A stretch of DNA of 64,000 nt. Origin: Advenella sp048381675. GTDB lineage: Bacteria > Pseudomonadota > Gammaproteobacteria > Burkholderiales > Burkholderiaceae_B. Position 1 is the first letter of the stretch, and every line of letters begins with the position of its first letter. Both the position numbers and the translations under genes were made by a program. Below, one piece after another: positions 8,101 through 16,209 of this stretch. The DNA lies in contig NZ_JBLWIS010000009.1 in assembly GCF_048381675.1 (NCBI RefSeq), positions 62,001-126,000 on the forward strand. Reading direction: 5' to 3'. The notes under the pieces are model-generated. The model made no database searches. It saw only the letters and a list, made by a program, of their open reading frames with translations, and was not told the origin of the DNA.

Positions 8101-8856
8101 ATGTCGAATGTACTGCTTTCTGTTCGAGGTTTGAGCAAAAATTTTGGTGGTCTGGCTGCTGTCCAATCGGTGGATATGGACCTTCAGGAAGGGGTGGTAA
8201 CGGCGCTGGCGGGACCTAACGGTGCCGGTAAAACCACTATTTTCAACTTGATGACGGGTAATCTGGTGGCCAGTGCCGGTGACGTGCTGCTGAACGGTAA
8301 ATCTATTATTGGCAAGAAGCCGCATCGTATTGCACAAATGGGCATCGCCCGAAGTTTCCAGGATTTGCGCCTGTTTACCCATATGAGCGTGCGCGATAAT
8401 GTGCTGGTTGCCGTTGAGCCGGAATCATGGTTTTGGCAGCCGGGAGGCAAAGCGGCCTGGCATCAACGTTTGGAGACGGTTGAGAAGGCGCTTGAAAGGA
8501 CCGGCTTGTCTGCCATGGCTGACAAGCGGGCGGTGGATTTGTCTTATGCCGAAACCAAGTTCTTGTCTTTGGCGCGTATTCTGGCAACCGGTTCAAAAAT
8601 CTGGTTGCTTGATGAACCAGCCTCGGGTCTGGATCTTAACTCACGTAACCGGTTTATCAATATTCTGCGTGAAGCAACCGCAGATGGCGTGACGATTTGC
8701 CTGATTGAACATAATCTGGATGTGATGACCCAACTTGCCGACCGCATTGCTTTTCTGGATCAGGGAAAAAAACTGGCGGAAGATGTGCCTGAGAAGGTAT
8801 TGCGCGATCCAGAGTTAATTGCCATTTATTTTGGGAAGAGTCAGAGTGGAAATTAA
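8101..8856 (+). CDS. Branched-chain amino acid-type ABC ATPase (LivG family)
   Basis: A 251-residue ATPase. Walker A is GPNGAGKTT at about residues 38-46 and Walker B/D-loop is IWLLDEPASGLD. The signature is LSYAETK rather than LSGGQ, as is usual in the LivG branch, and the switch His is in LIEHNLDV. It starts two bases after the LivM stop. It powers import together with the LivF-type ATPase; its last codons overlap the next gene. Confidence 0.9.
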   Translation: MSNVLLSVRGLSKNFGGLAAVQSVDMDLQEGVVTALAGPNGAGKTTIFNLMTGNLVASAGDVLLNGKSIIGKKPHRIAQMGIARSFQDLRLFTHMSVRDNVLVAVEPESWFWQPGGKAAWHQRLETVEKALERTGLSAMADKRAVDLSYAETKFLSLARILATGSKIWLLDEPASGLDLNSRNRFINILREATADGVTICLIEHNLDVMTQLADRIAFLDQGKKLAEDVPEKVLRDPELIAIYFGKSQSGN

Positions 8857-9598
8857 AAACAATGAGGCAGCCACTGCTGCCTATCAAACAGTAGCTGCCC
8901 TTGAGGCCAAAAACCTGTCGGCGGGCTACGATGATCATAATGTGTTTGAAAACATGAATCTTGAGTTGAGAAAGAATGAGATTTTATGTTTGATTGGCCA
9001 TAATGGTGCTGGTAAATCCACCTTGTTGAAAGTCCTGTTCGGCCTGCAGCCTTATTCAGCGGGTGAGGTATTGCTGAATGGTCAACATATCGTGCCTTCT
9101 CCCAGCGATATGGCAGGGCATGGCATTTCTTATGTGCCTGAAGGCCGGGGCGTGTTTCCCGGATTAACCGTCAAGGAAAATTTTGCACTGGCATTGTGGT
9201 CTGCCAAAATGACCGGACCGGTGGCTGACGAGCGGGTTGAAGAAGTATTGGCGGTTTTACCCAAGCTGAAGGATTTCTGGACCCGCAAGGCAGGTCAGTT
9301 ATCGGGTGGTCAGCAGCAGATGGTTTCCATTGGCCGGGCCATGTTATGCAAACCTTCCATTCTTTTGCTGGATGAACCGTCTATTGGTTTGGCACCCAAA
9401 TTGTTCCAGGATCTGCTGGAGCCGATCAGGGCCGTGCAGAAACAAAGAGGGATGTCCATTTTGCTGGTGGAGCAGCAGGTGGGTGAAGCACTTAATGTGT
9501 CGGATCGAGTGGTGGTCATGAAGTCGGGTGAAATCATCTACAGGGGTGTACCTGCCGACTTTGAAGGCGATCATGCCAAACTTATGGAAATGTTCTAA
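8846..9598 (+). CDS. Branched-chain amino acid-type ABC ATPase (LivF family)
   Basis: A 250-residue ATPase with Walker A GHNGAGKST (about 51-59), signature LSGGQQQM and Walker B ILLLDEPSIGLAP, the last being typical of LivF. The start is taken as GTG at 8846, inside the end of the LivG-type gene, because GGGAAG lies about 7 bases upstream and the protein then begins MEIKNNEAA. A TTG at 8819 is in frame but less plausible. It completes the ABC system (receptor, two permeases, two ATPases). Confidence 0.88.
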   Translation: MEIKNNEAATAAYQTVAALEAKNLSAGYDDHNVFENMNLELRKNEILCLIGHNGAGKSTLLKVLFGLQPYSAGEVLLNGQHIVPSPSDMAGHGISYVPEGRGVFPGLTVKENFALALWSAKMTGPVADERVEEVLAVLPKLKDFWTRKAGQLSGGQQQMVSIGRAMLCKPSILLLDEPSIGLAPKLFQDLLEPIRAVQKQRGMSILLVEQQVGEALNVSDRVVVMKSGEIIYRGVPADFEGDHAKLMEMF

Positions 9599-9606
9599 GG
9601 ATTGAT

Positions 9607-10467
9607 ATGGCTTGGATTGAAGTGAATGATTGCGCCATCAGATATGAATTCAGGCAAGGAAAAGGGCCTGTATATGTATTGATGCATGAAATGGGTGGGA
9701 CACTGGAAAGCTGGACGCAAACGCTGTCTTATTTCCCGGCTTCGGCACAGGTATTGCGATATGACCAGCGTGGGTTTGGACTGTCTGAAAAAATCGTTGA
9801 TGAAGTCAGTATAGACCAGCATATCCAGGACTTGGTCATGCTGCTGGACAAGCTGGGTATAGAGCAGCCTGTGGTCCTTGCCGGGGTGGCGGTAGGTGCG
9901 GGGATAGCGATCGGTTTTGCCGCGCGCTATCCCGAGCGGGTCAGTCACTTGGTGGCCTTTGCGCCCGCTTGTGGTATTGCGGCAGAAAAACGCGATAATG
10001 CCATGCTAAAAGCCAGTGAGATAGCGCTGAAAGGTATCCGTGCCGAAGGCCAGGCAATTTTTGATCTGGCTTTTCCTGAAAGCCTGCAAACAGACAAACA
10101 GAAATATCATGATTATCGTTGTGCCTGGCTAGCCTCCGACTCAAGAAGTTTGGGAGCTATTTATAAAATGCTGGCGGGCCTGGATTTATCCGATGCATTG
10201 GCCAAACTATCCGGCAAAGTGGTGTTTATCGGGGGGGAGTTTGATGTATTGCGTCCACCCGCGGAAATCAGACGGTTGTCCGGCCTTTGTCCTGCTGCGC
10301 AAGCATTGATTGTTCCTTCAGGGCATTTCATGCAGGTGATCAGTCCGAAATACGTGGCCAATATGTTGTTGCGTATCGTGAATGATCAGGAAAGTGTCCA
10401 GCATATTTCCGATGCTTTTTTAAATTATGAAGAAAACCGGGTGGGTGAAGTGCGTCATGCTGCTTGA
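9607..10467 (+). CDS. Alpha/beta-hydrolase-fold protein lacking the nucleophilic serine
   Basis: A 286-residue protein of the 3-oxoadipate enol-lactonase / MhpC-like alpha/beta-hydrolase branch: HEMGGTLESW oxyanion segment, RYDQRGFGLSE, a late Asp in GGEFDVLRPP and a His in PSGHFMQV. The nucleophile elbow, normally G-x-S-x-G, reads G-V-A-V-G (codons ggg gtg gcg gta ggt), so the Ser is Ala. Such a protein may use a different mechanism, bind rather than hydrolyse, or be impaired. It ends the ABC operon, 8 bases after the LivF-type gene, and converges on another serine-less hydrolase. Confidence 0.8.
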   Translation: MAWIEVNDCAIRYEFRQGKGPVYVLMHEMGGTLESWTQTLSYFPASAQVLRYDQRGFGLSEKIVDEVSIDQHIQDLVMLLDKLGIEQPVVLAGVAVGAGIAIGFAARYPERVSHLVAFAPACGIAAEKRDNAMLKASEIALKGIRAEGQAIFDLAFPESLQTDKQKYHDYRCAWLASDSRSLGAIYKMLAGLDLSDALAKLSGKVVFIGGEFDVLRPPAEIRRLSGLCPAAQALIVPSGHFMQVISPKYVANMLLRIVNDQESVQHISDAFLNYEENRVGEVRHAA

Positions 10468-10508
10468 AAGCGCTAGCACGCTTGTGGAGTCGTAGAAAAA
10501 AAGGGCTA

Positions 10509-10548
10509 TTGGCAAACGGTTTGAGAGTGTTCGAGAGCCGTTTGCCAA
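10509..10548. terminator. Bidirectional hairpin between convergent hydrolase genes
   Basis: TTGGCAAACGG (10509-10519) pairs perfectly with CCGTTTGCCAA (10538-10548) around an 18-base loop. It lies 42 bases after one stop and 10 bases from the other. No clear T-run follows on either side, so termination efficiency is uncertain. Confidence 0.55.
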
Positions 10549-10557
10549 ATCAGGTTC

Positions 10558-11370
10558 TTAGCGTTTTGTGTCTGTTTGCAAGGATCGCGCCCAGTTTGTC
10601 AGGGCCTCACAGACGGCTTCGGGTTGTTCAGGGATTAAGGCGTGGCCGGCATTGGAAATGACGGTAACCGTTACACGTTCACCCAGTTCGTTTCTAAGAT
10701 AATTCGTGTATTTTCGCGGAACGACGGTGTCCAGTGCTGCCTGCAAATCCAGTACGGGCGCCTTTCCTGCCTTGAAGAATGAATCAATTGGTGTCGCATG
10801 CCATGCATCCCACTGCATTCTTTTGGTCTCTGGATACCAGCCCTGAAGCCAGGAATGACAGTCATTGCCAGGGGCAAAGAAGGCTTTATTCAGATGGCTG
10901 ACTCTTTCTGCTTCACTAAGAGCCAGATTTCCACTTTGGCTGACTGATACCAGGATATCTGGTGGAATAGATGGATCGCCTGAGGGTGTTTTACCCGGAG
11001 AGCCGGCCAGTAGGGCAACACCACGAACAAGATCAGGAAACAGGGTTGCGGTCATGCGTGCAATGAAATTGCCCAAGGCGTGCCCGGCAATAATACATGA
11101 TGAATGGTTTTCGGCTTTTATGACTGCCGCCACATCTGCCGCCAGATTTTCCAGGGTAATACCCGTCATGGGGCCCTGGCTGGCACCAATGCCCCTTGGA
11201 TGCGGACGTATTACCTTGAATCCTTTTTGTTCCATGAGTAATGCCAATTCGTCAAAATCGGCCTGTCCTCTTCCCAGTGACGGTAAAAATAAAATGGGCG
11301 TGCCAGAGCCCTGTACCAGATATTCAACCGATACCTGATCGTAGCTGGTTTTTTTTATGGTAGGAGACAT
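10558..11370 (-). CDS. Alpha/beta-hydrolase-fold protein lacking the nucleophilic serine (second copy)
   Basis: A 270-residue protein with LFLPSLGRGQADFDELA and PHPRGIGASQGPM (oxyanion region and strand 4), an acid Asp in LDLQAALDTVVP and a His in NAGHALIPEQP. The nucleophile elbow reads IIAGHALGN, with Ala where Ser is expected (gcc codon on the minus strand). Acid and His are retained, so the loss is specific. It is transcribed against the 9607 gene; both neighbours share the defect while otherwise differing in sequence. The reaction is unknown; possible uses are a cofactor-free addition or elimination, or ligand sensing. Confidence 0.78.
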   Translation of the reverse strand: MSPTIKKTSYDQVSVEYLVQGSGTPILFLPSLGRGQADFDELALLMEQKGFKVIRPHPRGIGASQGPMTGITLENLAADVAAVIKAENHSSCIIAGHALGNFIARMTATLFPDLVRGVALLAGSPGKTPSGDPSIPPDILVSVSQSGNLALSEAERVSHLNKAFFAPGNDCHSWLQGWYPETKRMQWDAWHATPIDSFFKAGKAPVLDLQAALDTVVPRKYTNYLRNELGERVTVTVISNAGHALIPEQPEAVCEALTNWARSLQTDTKR

Positions 11371-11398
11371 TGAAATTTCCCGTTCCTGCTAAAGAAAT

Positions 11399-11431
11399 AT
11401 CCCGCATAGCCGGAGACTGTCTATGCGGGAT
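11399..11431 (-). terminator. Hairpin terminator after the 11465-12448 receptor gene
   Basis: ATCCCGCATAG (11399-11409) and CTATGCGGGAT (11421-11431) form a perfect 11-base stem with an 11-base loop. Reading the minus strand it is followed by ATTTCTTT, a weak T-tract, and it sits 33 bases beyond the receptor stop. Confidence 0.65.
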
Positions 11432-11464
11432 CAAACTGATTGTTTATGATTAAATTAAAAAATG

Positions 11465-12448
11465 TTATTGCGGCTCAATGCCGGCTTCCTTGATCATTTC
11501 GCCCCAGACATCCAGTTGGGCGGCTACAAATTGCCCGAATTCATCCGGTTTGGAACCGAACGCATCAAACCCCATATCGGAGAGTTTTTTGTAGACCTCG
11601 GGGTTGGCAATGATTTTGTTTATTTCTGCATTTAGGCGCTCAACGATGGCAGGGTCCATATTGGCGGGGCCGAAGAAACCCATCCAGGCACTCAGGTCAA
11701 AGTTATTGATACCCGCTGCCTCCATGGACTCCAGCTCAGGTGCGATGGCGCTGGGTTTGGCACTGGCGACCGCCATTGCCTTGATCTTGCCGGATTGGAT
11801 ATAGGGCAGGCTGGAGGCCAGATCATTGAACATGACATCTACCCGGCCACCCATCAGGTCGGTCAGGGCATTGGGGGAGCCTTTGTACGGTACATGCAGC
11901 ATATCAATACCCGCCCTTTTGGCAAAGGTGGCACCAGCCAGAATGCCTGTGGCATTGCCACTGGCATAGGTGACTTTACCTGGGTCTTTTTTGGCCATGC
12001 CAACCAGATCCTGCACTTTGTTGACAGTTATATTGTTATTGGCAACCAGGACAAAGGGAAGATTACCGATTCTTCCGATGGGCGTGAAGTCTTTGATGGG
12101 ATCATAGCCAACATTCTTCAGCAACCAGGGAGCCGCTGAAATTGGGGTGTTGGTGGTAAGAAAAATGGTATGGCCGTCCGGCTTGGCATTAACCACGTAT
12201 TTTGCACCAATTGTGGCGTTACCACCGGGTTTGTTTTCAACCACAACGGTTTGCCCCAAAGCGTTGCCAAGCTCCGAAGCAAAAATCCGTCCGATGGAAT
12301 CAGACGTTGTGCCTGCCGGAAAGGCAATGACCAGACTGATGGGTTTATTGGGGTATTGTGAGGCATTGGCCTGGGCCGAACCTAGCGGCGCAAGTGCGAT
12401 ACAGCTGGCAAGGCCAAGCAGGGTAAGTATTTTCTTGTAAATAAACAT
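11465..12448 (-). CDS. Bug/TctC-type periplasmic receptor 1
   Basis: A 327-residue tripartite tricarboxylate transporter receptor. It has a Sec signal peptide ending near SAQANAS, then YPNKPISLVIAFPAGTTSDSI and the ligand-clasp segments ENKPGGNATIG and HVPYKGSPNALTDLMGGRVDVMF that define the family. Such receptors bind carboxylated organic acids in the periplasm. No TctA/TctB genes are nearby. Its promoter carries two copies of the operator shared with the CoA-transferase and isomerase operons, which ties it to the same substrate. Confidence 0.9.
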   Translation of the reverse strand: MFIYKKILTLLGLASCIALAPLGSAQANASQYPNKPISLVIAFPAGTTSDSIGRIFASELGNALGQTVVVENKPGGNATIGAKYVVNAKPDGHTIFLTTNTPISAAPWLLKNVGYDPIKDFTPIGRIGNLPFVLVANNNITVNKVQDLVGMAKKDPGKVTYASGNATGILAGATFAKRAGIDMLHVPYKGSPNALTDLMGGRVDVMFNDLASSLPYIQSGKIKAMAVASAKPSAIAPELESMEAAGINNFDLSAWMGFFGPANMDPAIVERLNAEINKIIANPEVYKKLSDMGFDAFGSKPDEFGQFVAAQLDVWGEMIKEAGIEPQ

Positions 12449-12477
12449 GTAAAGTCTCCATATTATATAGTCATAAA

Positions 12478-12511
12478 GTTCGCAATATGAACATATGTTC
12501 TTTTTGTGAAC
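12478..12511. promoter_or_regulatory. Tandem operators of the Bug receptor 1 gene
   Basis: GTTCGCAATATGAAC (12478-12492) and GTTCTTTTTGTGAAC (12497-12511) are two 15-base GTTC-N7-GAAC elements, 19 bases apart start to start. They lie just downstream of the -10 hexamer on the minus strand, the same layout as at 644 and 3631. Confidence 0.6.
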
Positions 12512-12519
12512 TTATGGTT

Positions 12520-12547
12520 ATTATAAGGAAATATGAAGCGGTGTCAA
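12520..12547 (-). promoter_or_regulatory. Sigma-70 promoter of the Bug receptor 1 gene
   Basis: On the minus strand TTGACA (12547-12542) and TATAAT (12525-12520) are separated by 16 bases. This is the same perfect hexamer pair and spacing as at 606-633. The downstream tandem operators begin 8 bases after the -10. Confidence 0.7.
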
Positions 12548-12561
12548 TGGCGTAATGCAAA

Positions 12562-12600
12562 ACGCCTTGTCTGCCATAGAACGTTTGGCAGACAAGGCGT
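12562..12600 (-). terminator. Strong terminator of the oligopeptide ABC operon
   Basis: ACGCCTTGTCTGCC (12562-12575) and GGCAGACAAGGCGT (12587-12600) form a perfect 14-base stem with an 11-base loop. On the minus strand it is followed by TTTTGC. It lies 43 bases past the last gene of the 12644-19298 operon. Confidence 0.8.
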
Positions 12601-12643
12601 GGATTTTGCAATGGGGTTTTTTGTATCAATAATGTTTTATCGT

Positions 12644-13405
12644 TCAGGCCGCCTTTTCAACGGCTTCATAACCATGGCTGGCCTTGATCAATTCCCTTGA
12701 ATAGGGTGCTTTGGCTGATTTGGCAAATAGTACGTCGGGCGTCATTTCTTCTATGATGACACCCCGGTTCATGACTGCCAGCTTGTCACACATATGGGCA
12801 ATGACCGCCAGATTATGACTGACCAGAATATAAGTAAGATTGCGTTCCTTGCGCAAATCGTCAAGCAGGTTCAGTATTTCTGACTGCACGGACACATCAA
12901 GGGCTGAAGTCGGTTCATCCATGACCAGAATTTGCGGTTCGGTAATTAAGGCCCGGGCGATAGCAACACGCTGGCGTTGCCCTCCTGACAATTGATGAGG
13001 AAAACGGTAGCGAAAGCTCCGGTTCAGGCCGACTTCTTCAAGGCTTTTACATACTCTGGCTTCAATATCCGTGAATTTTTGAATGTATAGCGGTTCAGAT
13101 AAAATCCGGTCGATGGCGTGTTTGGGGTGGATGGATCCATAAGGATCCTGGAATACCATTTGGACTTTACGATAAAAGGCTTTGTCACGTTTATGATTGA
13201 CTAATGGGGTGTTTTCAATTTCAATTGTTCCCGTGTGCTTGTTCAGTCCCATAATGGCTTTCAGGATGGTGGATTTTCCTGAACCGGACTCTCCGACCAG
13301 ACCGTAACATTCACCGGCAGCAACCTTGAAATTAATATTATGCAATACCTGATTGGCACCAAAAGACACATTCAGGTTTGACACATTAATCATTACCTGA
13401 CTCAT
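12644..13405 (-). CDS. Oligopeptide-type ABC ATPase (DppF/OppF family)
   Basis: A 253-residue ATPase: Walker A GESGSGKST near residues 38-46, QMVFQDPYGSIHP Q-loop, signature LSGGQRQRVAIARAL and Walker B ILVMDEPTSALD. These are the hallmarks of the second ATPase of dipeptide/oligopeptide importers. Its start overlaps the previous ATPase gene by 4 bases. It is last in the operon and is followed by a strong terminator. The C-terminal extension that binds an iron-sulfur cluster in some relatives is short here. Confidence 0.9.
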   Translation of the reverse strand: MSQVMINVSNLNVSFGANQVLHNINFKVAAGECYGLVGESGSGKSTILKAIMGLNKHTGTIEIENTPLVNHKRDKAFYRKVQMVFQDPYGSIHPKHAIDRILSEPLYIQKFTDIEARVCKSLEEVGLNRSFRYRFPHQLSGGQRQRVAIARALITEPQILVMDEPTSALDVSVQSEILNLLDDLRKERNLTYILVSHNLAVIAHMCDKLAVMNRGVIIEEMTPDVLFAKSAKAPYSRELIKASHGYEAVEKAA

Positions 13406-14241
13406 TCAAAACTCCTCAATTTTTCGCGATTAAGCACTTCAAGTCGTGGCTTCTTATGATCAAGGCTGGGTACGCAGTTAAGAAGACCTTGTGTATAAGG
13501 GTGTTTTGATGCATGCAATTCAGAAGCCAGGCATTCGTCTACAATGCGCCCGCGATACATGATAAGCACCCGGTCGCAAAATCGGGAAACCAGGTTCAGG
13601 TCGTGACTGATGAAAATCAATCCCATATTTCGCCGGGTGACCATTTCATTGATGAGTGACAGAATCTGGTTCTGTACCGATACATCCAGGGCAGAGGTCG
13701 GTTCATCGGCAATCAATAACTCCGGCTGAGGTATCAGCATCATGGCAATCATGATCCTTTGTCCCATGCCACCACTGATTTCATGTGGATAAGCATCAAA
13801 GACACGTTCGGGGTTATTGATTCTGACCAATTCCAGCATTTCCAGCGTTTTGGCCTTGGCTTCGGCTTTACTGACTTTATGATGAGTCAGGTAAGACTCC
13901 ATAATCTGTTTGCCCACGCTCATGATCGGGTTAAGTGAGTAATGCGGGTCTTGCATGATCATGGATATTTTTCGGCCTCGGATTTTGCGCCATTGTTTGT
14001 TGTCCAGATTGCGCAAATCGATGTCATGAAATGATATTTCATCCGCTTCAACACGCGTGGGTTTTCTTAATAAACCAAGGACTGATTTGCTGGTAATGGA
14101 TTTGCCTGACCCTGATTCTCCCACAACACCGACTTTTTCCACTCCCATGCTGAAATTGATGTCCTTGACAGCGTGGAAGGGACCTTTTGGGGTAGAAAAA
14201 GTCACATTAAGGTTTTTGATGGTTAAAATTTTTTTTTGCAT
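13402..14241 (-). CDS. Oligopeptide-type ABC ATPase (DppD/OppD family)
   Basis: A 279-residue ATPase: Walker A GESGSGKSI (about 39-47), IMQDPHYSLNP Q-loop, signature ISGGMGQRIMIAMML and Walker B LLIADEPTSALD. The variant ISGGMGQR signature is usual in DppD-type proteins. It pairs with the 12644-13405 ATPase to drive the two permeases upstream in the operon. It is somewhat shorter than typical DppD (about 320), lacking part of the C-terminal oligopeptide domain. Confidence 0.88.
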   Translation of the reverse strand: MQKKILTIKNLNVTFSTPKGPFHAVKDINFSMGVEKVGVVGESGSGKSITSKSVLGLLRKPTRVEADEISFHDIDLRNLDNKQWRKIRGRKISMIMQDPHYSLNPIMSVGKQIMESYLTHHKVSKAEAKAKTLEMLELVRINNPERVFDAYPHEISGGMGQRIMIAMMLIPQPELLIADEPTSALDVSVQNQILSLINEMVTRRNMGLIFISHDLNLVSRFCDRVLIMYRGRIVDECLASELHASKHPYTQGLLNCVPSLDHKKPRLEVLNREKLRSFE

Positions 14242-14244
14242 GTT

Positions 14245-15132
14245 CTACCTCGTCTTGGGATCAAGGACATCCCTTAAACCGTCGCCCAGAATGTTGAAGC
14301 CCAGACTGACAATACATATTGCGATACCCGGTATCGTGGCTATCCACCAGTGATCAAGCAGATAATCCCTGCCGCTGGCAATCATGCTGCCCCATTCGGC
14401 CAATGGAGGTTGGGCGCCCAGTCCAAGAAAACCCAGACCGGCGGCAATAAGAATAATGCCGGCCATATCCAGTGTAAGACGGACAATGATGGAAGGTAAG
14501 CAAAGCGGCGCGATATGACCGTACAGAATGCGCAGGGTAGAGGCCCCCTGCAGCTTGATGGCCTGGATGAAGTCGGCGTTCTTGTGAATCATGGTTTCGG
14601 CACGTGCAAGCCTGGCATAAGCTGGCCAAGAGGTAATGGCAATGGCAATAATGGCACTGTACAGACCGGGTTCCAGCACGGCGGTAAAGGCAAGAGCAAG
14701 GATAAGACGGGGAAAGGCCAGAAAAATATCCGTTATGCGCATCAGGATACGGTCAATCAGGCCACCTGAAAAACCGGCCAGAATTCCGACGAGTAAACCG
14801 ATAGGGCCAACAATAATGGCCACGGTAACAATAACTGTTAGGGTTGAACGAGAACCATATACAATTCTGCTCCAGATATCCCGTCCCAGATGGTCCGTAC
14901 CCAGCCAGTGTTCGCTACTGGGCGCCAGCAGACGATCGTTAAGCGACTGCGTATAAGGATCATGAGTGGCAATGTAGGGGGCGGCGAATGCACATATAAC
15001 CAGGGTCAAAACAATCAGCAGCCCAATGACAGCAAGTGGATTGCGGATGAATGACAGGAAAATCACATAGAGTTGCCCACATGTGGCCTGAAAGCGGGAA
15101 GCGGGTGTTTCGGATAAGAGCCATGAATTCAT
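14245..15132 (-). CDS. Oligopeptide-type ABC permease (DppC family)
   Basis: A 295-residue inner-membrane permease. After an N-terminal hydrophobic helix (PLAVIGLLIVLTLVICAFAAP) it has the DppC signature LLAPSSEHWLGTDHLGRDIWSR and the coupling loop ARAETMIHKNADFIQAIKLQGAS. About six membrane segments are visible. It overlaps the DppB-type gene by 4 bases and lies 3 bases before the DppD-type ATPase gene. It forms the channel with the 15129-16178 product. Confidence 0.9.
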   Translation of the reverse strand: MNSWLLSETPASRFQATCGQLYVIFLSFIRNPLAVIGLLIVLTLVICAFAAPYIATHDPYTQSLNDRLLAPSSEHWLGTDHLGRDIWSRIVYGSRSTLTVIVTVAIIVGPIGLLVGILAGFSGGLIDRILMRITDIFLAFPRLILALAFTAVLEPGLYSAIIAIAITSWPAYARLARAETMIHKNADFIQAIKLQGASTLRILYGHIAPLCLPSIIVRLTLDMAGIILIAAGLGFLGLGAQPPLAEWGSMIASGRDYLLDHWWIATIPGIAICIVSLGFNILGDGLRDVLDPKTR

Positions 15133-16178
15133 GTTGAGCCCCTGTTAAAGCGTGGATCAAAAAATCGTCCAAGTGCATCAGACGATATATTGATGACAAC
15201 AAAACAAATGCCGATAACCGTCGTTCCTCCCAGTACCGCGTTCATGTCAGCAGAAAATAAAGAGTTGGTAATATAAAGACCAATACCGGGCCAGGCAAAA
15301 ACGGTCTCTGTCAGGACAGCTCCCTCAAGCAGGTGTGCAAATGTCAGTGACACGACGGTCACTAATTGCGTCAATGTATTTTTGAAGGCATGATGAATGA
15401 CCCTAAACTCGCTTAAGCCTTTAACGCGCGCGGTTGTAATATATTCCTGGCTTAACTGTTCCAGCATGAAAGAGCGGGTCATGCGTGCAATATATGCCAT
15501 GGAGAGATAACCGAGCAGACTGGCGGGCAGGATCAGGTGTGACAGGAAATTGGCAAGAATATCCCACTGTCCGTGTATGATGGCATCCAACATGATAAAG
15601 CCGGTTTCCCGTTCAATGGTGTACTCATAGGCAACGTCCAGGCGTCCAACGCCGGCAACCCAACCCAGTTTGACATAAAAAATAAGCAGGCCAACCAGGC
15701 CTAGCCAGAAAATGGGGATTGAATAGCCGACCAGGGATATGACGCGGATGACCTGATCCAGCCAGCTGTTTTTATAAACGGCTGAAACAATACCCATCGG
15801 GATACCGAAAATGACACCAATAAAGGTGCCTGCTACTGCCAGCTCAATGGTGGCAGGAAAATAAATGGCAATGTCGTGCAGGACCGTTTGTGACGTCAGT
15901 ACCGAGGTGCCAAAGTCGCCGTGCAGGACATTGCCTAGGTAATTGAGGAATTGCTGCCAAAGTGGCAGATCTAACCCCAATTCATCCCTGACTTTTGCAT
16001 AAACTTCAGGACTGACCCGGTCTCCTGTGATGGCTAAAACCGGGTCAATCGGGATCACTCGTCCGATAAGGAAGGTGATGAGTAGCAGGCCAAGCACCGT
16101 AATCAGTAAAGTGAGTGTCTGGTCGCCTGCTATCCTGAAGTATGTACCAATGCGTTTTAAATTGAGTGTGTTAGACAA
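15129..16178 (-). CDS. Oligopeptide-type ABC permease (DppB family)
   Basis: A 349-residue inner-membrane permease with DppB landmarks: an N-terminal helix followed by DPVLAITGDRVSPEVYAKVRDELGLD, then LPLWQQFLNYLGNVLHGDFG, and the coupling loop TARVKGLSEFRVIHHAFKNTL. Six or so membrane helices are visible, including FWLGLVGLLIFYVKLGWV. It follows the receptor gene by 31 bases in the same operon. Confidence 0.9.
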   Translation of the reverse strand: MSNTLNLKRIGTYFRIAGDQTLTLLITVLGLLLITFLIGRVIPIDPVLAITGDRVSPEVYAKVRDELGLDLPLWQQFLNYLGNVLHGDFGTSVLTSQTVLHDIAIYFPATIELAVAGTFIGVIFGIPMGIVSAVYKNSWLDQVIRVISLVGYSIPIFWLGLVGLLIFYVKLGWVAGVGRLDVAYEYTIERETGFIMLDAIIHGQWDILANFLSHLILPASLLGYLSMAYIARMTRSFMLEQLSQEYITTARVKGLSEFRVIHHAFKNTLTQLVTVVSLTFAHLLEGAVLTETVFAWPGIGLYITNSLFSADMNAVLGGTTVIGICFVVINISSDALGRFFDPRFNRGST

Positions 16179-16209
16179 AATGCAATTCCTGTCAATTTAA
16201 TTGGTTGGT

